The notes below the pieces were generated by a model. That model searched no databases. It was given only the letters and a program-made list of their open reading frames with translations, and was not told the origin of the DNA. Of a stretch of 64,000 nucleotides of DNA, positions 58,053-64,000 are shown piece after piece; position 1 is the stretch's first letter, and every line of letters begins with the position of its first letter. The position numbers were made by a program, and so were the translations under genes. Source of the stretch: Scatophagus argus (lineage: Eukaryota > Chordata > Actinopteri > Scatophagidae); assembly GCF_020382885.2 (NCBI RefSeq), contig NC_058496.1, positions 910,001 to 974,000 on the forward strand, read 5' to 3'.

Positions 58053-59418
58053 CCAACAACTTGGACACAACATTGCCTCCAACTTCCAGCTCTTCCACCC
58101 ATCTTCAGAAGAACAAGAAGCACAAAAACAAAAAGACCACGATTACTATGACAATGACAACGACACCCCAGGATCGATCCGTCGAGTGCGGAATACGGAC
58201 GTTTGCATCAAAGAATGGAAAAGCGACGTGGTCCCAGACATCCTGCTGCGAGAGACAACGGAACAGATATGCGGCGCCTACCTCCATCTTAGGACCCACG
58301 TCGTACAACGACAAGGAACGAGAACAAGCAGAAGCACAAGAAGCACATGAACAAGAAGATTGCAACAATGACTACTACGATGACGACGAGGATGGCCCGG
58401 GACTGATCCTTTGAGCAGCAGGCCCACACGGAATACGGATGTTCGTGTCAAAGAACGGAAAAGTGACGTGGTCCGCGACACCCTGATCTTGGCGGGCGTG
58501 TACAGATCCGGAGGCGAGGCCGCGGCCAGATTGTGGGACGCAGAGAGCGGGAGGGCGATTTTCCGTGCCATGATGCCGCTCAAGCTGTTTTACGGTTACT
58601 CCAGAACGCTGAGGTTCGACGACCATGATGATAATATGATGACCATTATTATTGTAACCCCAAACCTCTGATTTCATTTGATCTCTTTTCTTTTCTTTTC
58701 TTCTCTCCCACCGCACTGCAAAGATCACTGTCCTTTCCGGCAGCACATGCCCAGTAAGCCGGCCAAGGACGGCATCAAGTCGTGGGTGGTCCAGCTACGC
58801 TTGGAAAATGCAAGAAGACACTGGCAAGAAGACGAGCGGCGGCGGTAAGACGAGTGGAGGAGTAAGAGGAGGAACAGGAGGGTTGGAGAAGAACCAGGGG
58901 ATGTGCGTGGTGCTCGACCTGGCTGAAGGGCCACAACGTGACGTGCAACAATTTCTTCACGCCGTACGAGCTCACGCTGCAGCGTCTCCGCAGGGGCGTC
59001 ATCTTGGTCGGTACAATGTGAAAGAACAAGCCTGAGCTTCCGCCCAAGCTGCTTGTGTGCAAGGGGAGAGAGGTGCGCTCATCAATGTTCGCCTTCACGC
59101 CCACCGCCACGCTGGTGTCCTACCTTCCCAAGAAGAACAAGACGTGGTGCTCCTGAGCACGCGGACGTGGATGCCGCCGTCAGTGATCGCTGGGACGGGA
59201 ACAACTAACAAGGGAGGCGTGGACAACCTCAACAAGGCGATCGGCACGTACAGCTGCCTGGCCCCTGGCCGCCTTCCACGACCTCATTGATGTAAGTCCT
59301 GCTACAATGCCTTCTCGTCGCAATGAGAGCTGAACCCTGGCTGGATGGCAGGCAAGAGGAACAGGAGCAGGTTGTTCCTGGAAGCAGATGGACAAGGCCT
59401 GTTTGTGAGCCTCCACAC
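58053..59418 (+). pseudogene. piggyBac transposase relic, duplicate
   Basis: The duplicate of 11850-13200. Here the GVYRSGGEAAARLWDAESG segment (58411-58671 frame) has no stop. The rest shares the frameshifts of copy 1. Confidence 0.75.
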
Positions 59419-59824
59419 TGAATGATGGGACTGATTATAGTGTTGCACAAACGCTGCATGAAGCACATATTAATGACGTTGGCTAACGTATTGTGTATTA
59501 CGTCACTTCCTGTTCTTGCACTACTCATTCACTTGCTAGCGTTTGGTGCTCGGTGGTATTGGTGTACTTCAGTCGACATATTTTGTGTTAGCTTTTACTG
59601 TGGTTGGTTCTTACAAATAAGTACACAAGCACTTTAGGAAAAGTTTATTAACCGCATGATCATCTAGATTCTTTCCTTTCCCGATCCTCGTTCTGTTTGT
59701 CGTTCAGCTTAGCTTAGTGCTAACATGGCTTCTTCCACTCACTCTCCCTCTGCCTCTCCCTCTCCCGTCTTCTGTAAGGTGTGTGAAATGTTTAGCTATT
59801 CCTCTGCCTCCTTTAGTGAGATTT

Positions 59825-60087
59825 AAAGATTTAAAGTGACATATTTTGTCATTGGAGGGAACTCACTCCAACGAAATTTGTTCTCTGCATTTAACCCACC
59901 CAAGTGACGTGCACACACACACAGCAAACCCGGGGCAGTGGGCGACCGCGTGCAGCGCCCGGGGAGCAGTGGGGGTTAGGTACCTTGCTCAAGGGTACCT
60001 CAGCCATGGACACCGGTACGGGGAATTGAACCAGCGATCCACCGGTTACGGGTCCGACACCCTAACCGCTGATCCACGACTGCCCCT
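59825..60087 (-). mobile_element. tRNA-derived SINE inside L2 ORF1
   Basis: The same family as 19065-19321, reverse orientation. It splits ORF1 between the two CxxC halves, with TGAG on both sides as a short target duplication. Confidence 0.85.
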
Positions 60088-60250
60088 GAGAGTGAGATGT
60101 GTAGAAAGTGTAGCTTATTCATAGCCTTGGAGGCGAGGCTAAGTGAGTTAGAGGCCCGGCTTCGTACTGTAGATCACAGTCCATTAGTCCCGACAGCTAG
60201 CCAGCAGCAGTTAGCCTGTGCGGACCGGCCTATTTTAGCTACTTTAGCTG

Positions 60251-60901
60251 ATGTCAGCTTCCCCCCCGGCAGCCCCCGAGCAGCCGGGAAGTCAGGGAGG
60301 TTGGGTGGCGGTTCGAAAGAAGCGTAGTCCAAAACAAAGGCCCGTGGTTCACCACCAACCGCTTCATGTGTCTAACCGCTTTTCCCCACTCAGCGACACA
60401 CCCGCTGAGAAACCGACCCTGGTTATTGGCGATTCTGTTTTGCGATATGTGAAGCCGACACCAGCGACCATAGTCAAATGCATCCCGGGGGCCAGAGCGG
60501 GCGACATAGAGGGCAATTTAAAGCTGCTGGCGAGAGATAAGAGTAAATATGGTAAGATTATAATTCACGTCGGCGCTAATGACACTCGACTACGCCAGTC
60601 GGAGGTCACCAAAGTCAATATTGAGTCGGTGTGTAATTTGGCAAAAACCATGTCGGACTCCGTAGCATTCTCTGGTCCCCTCCCGAATCTGACCAGTGAT
60701 GATATGTTTAGCCGCATGTCATCGCTCCGTCGCTGGCTGTCACGGTGGTGTCCAGAAAACAACGTGGCCTTTATAGATAACTGGGAGACTTTCTGGGGAA
60801 AACCTGGCCTCATTAGCAGAGACGGCGTTCATCCCACTTGGGGTGGTGCGGCTCTTATTTCTACCAATATGGCCAAGTTTATTAGACAACCAACACCCTG
60901 A
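60251..60901 (+). CDS. L2 ORF1 SGNH/GDSL esterase domain, intact motifs
   Basis: A 216-residue frame. SGNH hydrolase blocks: VIGDSV (nucleophile Ser62), GDIEG (about 84-88), VGANDTR (107-113) and SRDGVHPTW (Asp191, His194). The zinc-finger-like CxxC and coiled coil of the same ORF1 lie upstream, disrupted by the SINE (CRKCS, EARLSELEARLR at about 60097-60170). The esterase part itself is open. Its role in retrotransposition is not settled. Confidence 0.8.
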   Translation: MSASPPAAPEQPGSQGGWVAVRKKRSPKQRPVVHHQPLHVSNRFSPLSDTPAEKPTLVIGDSVLRYVKPTPATIVKCIPGARAGDIEGNLKLLARDKSKYGKIIIHVGANDTRLRQSEVTKVNIESVCNLAKTMSDSVAFSGPLPNLTSDDMFSRMSSLRRWLSRWCPENNVAFIDNWETFWGKPGLISRDGVHPTWGGAALISTNMAKFIRQPTP

Positions 60902-61109
60902 CAACCCAGGGTCGAGGCCAGGAAGCAGAGTCGCTGTCTTACACACTTCTCTGCTGCTTCTGTAGGACTGCCGCCCTCCGTTAAAATTAGAATAAATAAA
61001 AATATAAATGCACACAGTAATACTAAGTTTAACAATCCCATAGAAATAGTGTCAGTGCCTCGTCCTCCTATAGTCCAACCAGCACAAAATTTAAGAAGTG
61101 TTAATCATA

Positions 61110-61683
61110 ATAACCTCTGCGTTTCCCTTGTCTTGCGCCAGTGTGTTTCGTTCCTCATGTTCACACCAGCTCTCGTCCATGCCACAGCCTTTGTATGTAT
61201 ATGTACCTCGTGTCTCGTTATATTCTAGCCTCTGAAACAGAGTGAATTTTTGTTGTAAATTTCAAAGTTCAGGTTTAGCCATAGAGAATTGTTTGTTTAT
61301 GTTCTTTGGTTTTTCCTCCTCTATTGGAGTGATTTTCAGTTTTATTTCTGTTTGTTTTCTCAGATAGATTTTCTCAATTAAGAGTGATTTTTAGTTCTTA
61401 GTAGTTTTTCTCTAGATAGTTATCCTCTGCTTAGAGTGATTTTTTGTTCTTTGAAGTTTTTGTTTTCCCTTCCTAGTTTTCCTCCTGTTGGAGTGATTTT
61501 CTGTTTTACTAGTTTGTAGTACTCTAGCCTAGTTAGATCCTTGAGTCCTAGATAAAGTTTCATAGCCTCTTGCTTTTTCTGTAGCTCTGTGAGAGGTTGG
61601 ATTGGGGTTTTGCTTAGAGAAATAAACTCTTTATTCTCTCACAATCTCTGCGCCTGAGTCCTGTGTAAGCCAAAACCTGACAC
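61110..61683 (+). mobile_element. LTR-like insertion in L2 ORF2
   Basis: A 574-base insert flanked by TCATA on both sides (61105-61109, 61684-61688). Its right end has AATAAACTCTTTATTCTCTC followed by CCTGACAC, resembling the 3' part of a Gypsy-type LTR. The left end does not start with TG, so it may be a truncated solo LTR or another element type. Confidence 0.4.
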
Positions 61684-61709
61684 TCATAAAAATACAAACT
61701 AGCAAATAT

Positions 61710-62351
61710 TTGGAGCCAAAAAACAGGACAGTCAGATGTGGATTATTAAATATACGATCCCTCCACTCTAAATCCCTCCTAGTCAGTGATCTAATTATTG
61801 ATCATCAGTCTGATATATTCTGCCTCACTGAGACTTGGTTACGGGATGAAGAATATGTTAGTTTAAATGAATCAACTCCATCTGGTTATATTAACTATCA
61901 TGTTCCTCGAGCCACAGGCCGAGGAGGAGGAGTGGCAGCAATCTACCATTCCAGTCTTCAGATTAACCCCAAACCTAAATCCATCTATAGCTCATTTGAG
62001 AGTCTCACTCTCAGCCTGTCTCACCAAAACTGGAAGTCAGAAAAGCCAGTTTTATTAGTTGTTGTGTATCGCCCACCTGCTGCTGCTTACTCAGAGTTCC
62101 TGTCTGAGTTTTCTGACTTCTTATCTAGTTTAGTGCTCAGTACAGATAAAGTCATTATAGCAGGTGACTTCAACATTCATATGGATGTTGACTCTGACAG
62201 TCTTAAGACAGCCTTTAGTTCACTCTTAGATTCAATAGGTTTCCTTCAGATAGTGAATGAACCAACACACTGCCACAATCACACACTCGATCTGGTTCTC
62301 ACCTATGGCCTAGAAACTAAGAACCTGTTAGTTGTCCCTCAAAACCCTCTC
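61710..62351 (+). pseudogene. L2 ORF2 endonuclease, 5' part of interrupted gene
   Basis: Open frame with [58 protein letters not shown] and [10 protein letters not shown], an EEP endonuclease of the L2 type. It ends at PQNPL, where the nested LINE begins. It continues at 63450. Confidence 0.85.
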
Positions 62352-63444
62352 AAGGATTCAAGGATTCAAGGATTCAAGGAGCTTTATTGTCATTTCACAC
62401 ACGTAAAACATGAGTGGAACGAAATTAGTTTCCCCGGTCCCAGTATCAGCCCAGTTTCTTAACAAAATAAATATAAATATAAACAATGTTATAGAGTATA
62501 AAAACAGTGTAATATAAGTGAAAAACAGTAGATGATATAAACATCAGTGTAAACAGTATAAACAGTAGTGCAAAATGGCTGACAGGGTAGTGCAAAATGA
62601 CCGTAGTGCAATGAACACGAGCAGTTTGAGTTCTGTGCAAATGCTGCATTGTGCAAAATGTTCCATGGGTGGTTGTTTGTGTGTTTGTTGGTATGTGAGG
62701 TATGAGGTTGGCAGCAGGGGCTACAGAGGACCTCCAGAGTTCAGCAGTCTCTCAGCTTCAGGAAGAAGCTGTTCCTCAGTCTGGTGGTCCTGCTCTTGAT
62801 GCTCCGCAGCCTCCTGCCTGAGGGGAGAGGGGCAAACAGTTTGTGTGAGGGGTGGGTGGGGTCCTTCATGATGCAGGAGGCCCTTTTCCTGCACCTGGAG
62901 GTGTAAATGTCTGTGGTGGTGGATAGGCTGTGTCCCACAGTCTTCTGTGCAGCTTTCACCACCCTCTGCAGAGCTTTTTTCTCTGCTGCAGAGCAGCTGC
63001 CGTGCATGATTGTAGCGGTCTTCAGACAGGTGGGGACCGTCGCTTGTTGGAGAGAGGTGTTGAAGATGTCCGTCAGTACCTCTGTGAACTGATGTGCACA
63101 GCCCTTCAGCACCCGCCCCGGGATATTATCGGGACCTGCAGCTTTGTGTGGGTTTATCCTCTGGAGGGTCCTCCTCACTTCAGCTGAGGTCACGCTGAGG
63201 GGCTCTTCACCAGGTGGGGGGGTGAGTCTGGTGCTGAGGGGGGCGTCCGGGTCCTCAAAGCGGGCAAAGAAGTTGTTGAGAGCTTCAGGCAGAGAGGGGT
63301 CCCTGGGGCATTGTGCATCTTTGGTGTTATAGTCTGCGATGCACTTAATGCCCCTCCACATGCTCCGTGGATCGTTGGACGCAAAGTGTCCCTGGATCCT
63401 CTGGGCGTATGCGGTCTTGGCCCTCTTCACTCCTGCCGTCAGCT
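62352..63444 (-). mobile_element. CR1-like LINE nested in L2, reverse transcriptase core deleted
   Basis: A minus-strand element with a CTCTC target duplication (62347-62351 and 63445-63449) and a GGATTCAAGGATTCAAGG tail at the left. The frame reads linker and N-terminal reverse transcriptase (RINPHKAAGPDNIPGRVLK, TVPTCLKTATI), then jumps in frame to the C-terminus (MHGSCSAAEKKALQRV, LPSGRRLRSIKS). The palm, including the catalytic box, is missing. The frame stays open across the deletion. Confidence 0.85.
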
Positions 63445-63449
63445 CTCTC

Positions 63450-64000
63450 CTTTCAGACCATTCACTTGTAGTTTTTGAACTAACTCTAGAAGACTTTACA
63501 GCACACAACAAAAAGGTCTACTATACCAGATGCCTCTCTGAAGATAGTGTAGACAGATTTAGGGATGCAATCCCATCACAGCTCCCCTCAGCTCCATGTA
63601 CCAGTACAACAGACCGTACTGATTTAAACGTTACTCCTGCAGTAATTGATTCCTTTGTCAACAACACTGCAGCCACGTTGCACACAGTTTTAGATATGGT
63701 TGCCCCACTGAGAAAGAAGGTTAGAAATCATAGGAGGCGAGCTCCTTGGTATAATTCAAATATACGAACACTGAAACAAACATCAAGACGGATGGAGAGG
63801 AAGTGGTACTCCTCCAAATCAGCTGAATCCCAGAGAGCCTGGAAAGACCGTCTATTGACATACAAAAAGGCCCTTCGTGAAGCCAGAACTGCCTATTATT
63901 CAACATTAATAGAGAAAAACAAGAACAACCCACGTTTTCTCTTTAACACTGTAGCCAGGCTGACCAAGAGTCACAGCTCTGTTGAACCTTGTATTCCTGC
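63450..64000 (+). pseudogene. L2 ORF2 linker region, resumes after nested LINE
   Basis: SDHSLVVFELTLEDF, then APWYNSNIRTLKQ, MERKWYSSKS and NPRFLFNTVARLTKSHSS continue the ORF2 interrupted at 62351. The reverse transcriptase lies beyond the window end. Confidence 0.8.

Larger units (their letters stand above)
50407..59477. repeat. Segmental duplication, copy 2
   Basis: The direct repeat of 4291-13259. It includes gene 1-type exons 1 and 2, their promoter and the same mobile-element relics, but the triple-domain GTPase exon that should follow at lower coordinates is replaced by a LINE. The gene-free stretch 55440-56970 shows nothing else. Confidence 0.9.
59478..64000 (+). mobile_element. L2-like LINE with three insertions, runs off the window
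   Basis: 5' UTR from about 59478, ORF1 from 59725 (MASS) to 60901, ORF2 from about 60970 onward with the endonuclease at 61710-62351 and the linker region at 63450-64000. A SINE (59825-60087) interrupts ORF1, an LTR-like piece (61110-61683) the start of ORF2, and another LINE (62352-63444) the endonuclease. Confidence 0.85.

Overview
The window looks like teleost fish genomic DNA. It has small phase-matched exons split by introns, several LINE families of the CR1/L2/Rex-like type, a DANA/Mermaid-like SINE, a second tRNA-headed SINE, Tc1 and piggyBac relics, and an expanded family of GIMAP8-like (AIG1-type) GTPases of the immune system. Identities and boundaries quoted here were judged by eye.

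The host genes are all GIMAP-like. Gene 1 (minus strand, 8303 to 1788) is the only complete one: exon 1, a 60-base mini-exon, then one large exon encoding three AIG1 domains, a coiled coil and a C-terminal membrane anchor. Gene A (plus, 15107-18547) keeps two AIG1 domains and a relic of the third. Gene B (plus, 25171-26829) and gene C (minus, 47416 to 40034) keep only the first domain, whose P-loop is degenerate. Locus D (minus, 54460 to 52653) keeps only the first two small exons. A further minus-strand GIMAP fragment lies at 32209-32573. All loci with readable 5' exons share one plan: a tiny start exon ending in phase 1, then one or more phase 1-1 mini-exons, most of which end in a serine-rich [FYW]LPP or EFLPP peptide, then the GTPase exon.

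The most unusual part is 40594-46803 in gene C. There a 1,879-base unit is tandemly repeated about 3.2 times and carries two alternating mini-exons (types X and Y). Together with one upstream mini-exon, eight consecutive phase 1-1 mini-exons with good splice sites precede a single pseudo-GTPase exon. The transcript could therefore carry a variable N-terminal array of FLPP-type peptides.

Layout: 1-1787, 3' flank of gene 1. 1788-8303, gene 1. 4291-13259, a block of about 9 kb (gene 1 5' exons, promoter, Tc1, LINE and piggyBac relics) duplicated in direct orientation at 50407-59477. 13260-18547, gene A. 18000-19400, duplicated in inverted orientation at 31497-32573. 19605-23060, an L2-like LINE. 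23960-26829, gene B. 26270-27850, duplicated in inverted orientation at 38925-40593 (3' part of gene C). 27855-35505, nested retroelements and transposase fragments. 35507-38925, a LINE. 40034-47416, gene C. 47639-50406, a second copy of that LINE truncated at both ends. 50407-59477, the second copy of the 9-kb block without its GTPase exon. 59478-64000, an L2-like LINE carrying a SINE, an LTR-like insert and a nested LINE.

GAAANNGAAA interferon-response-type elements lie upstream of gene 1, locus D and gene B, with a one-mismatch version at gene A, so these paralogs are probably interferon-responsive.
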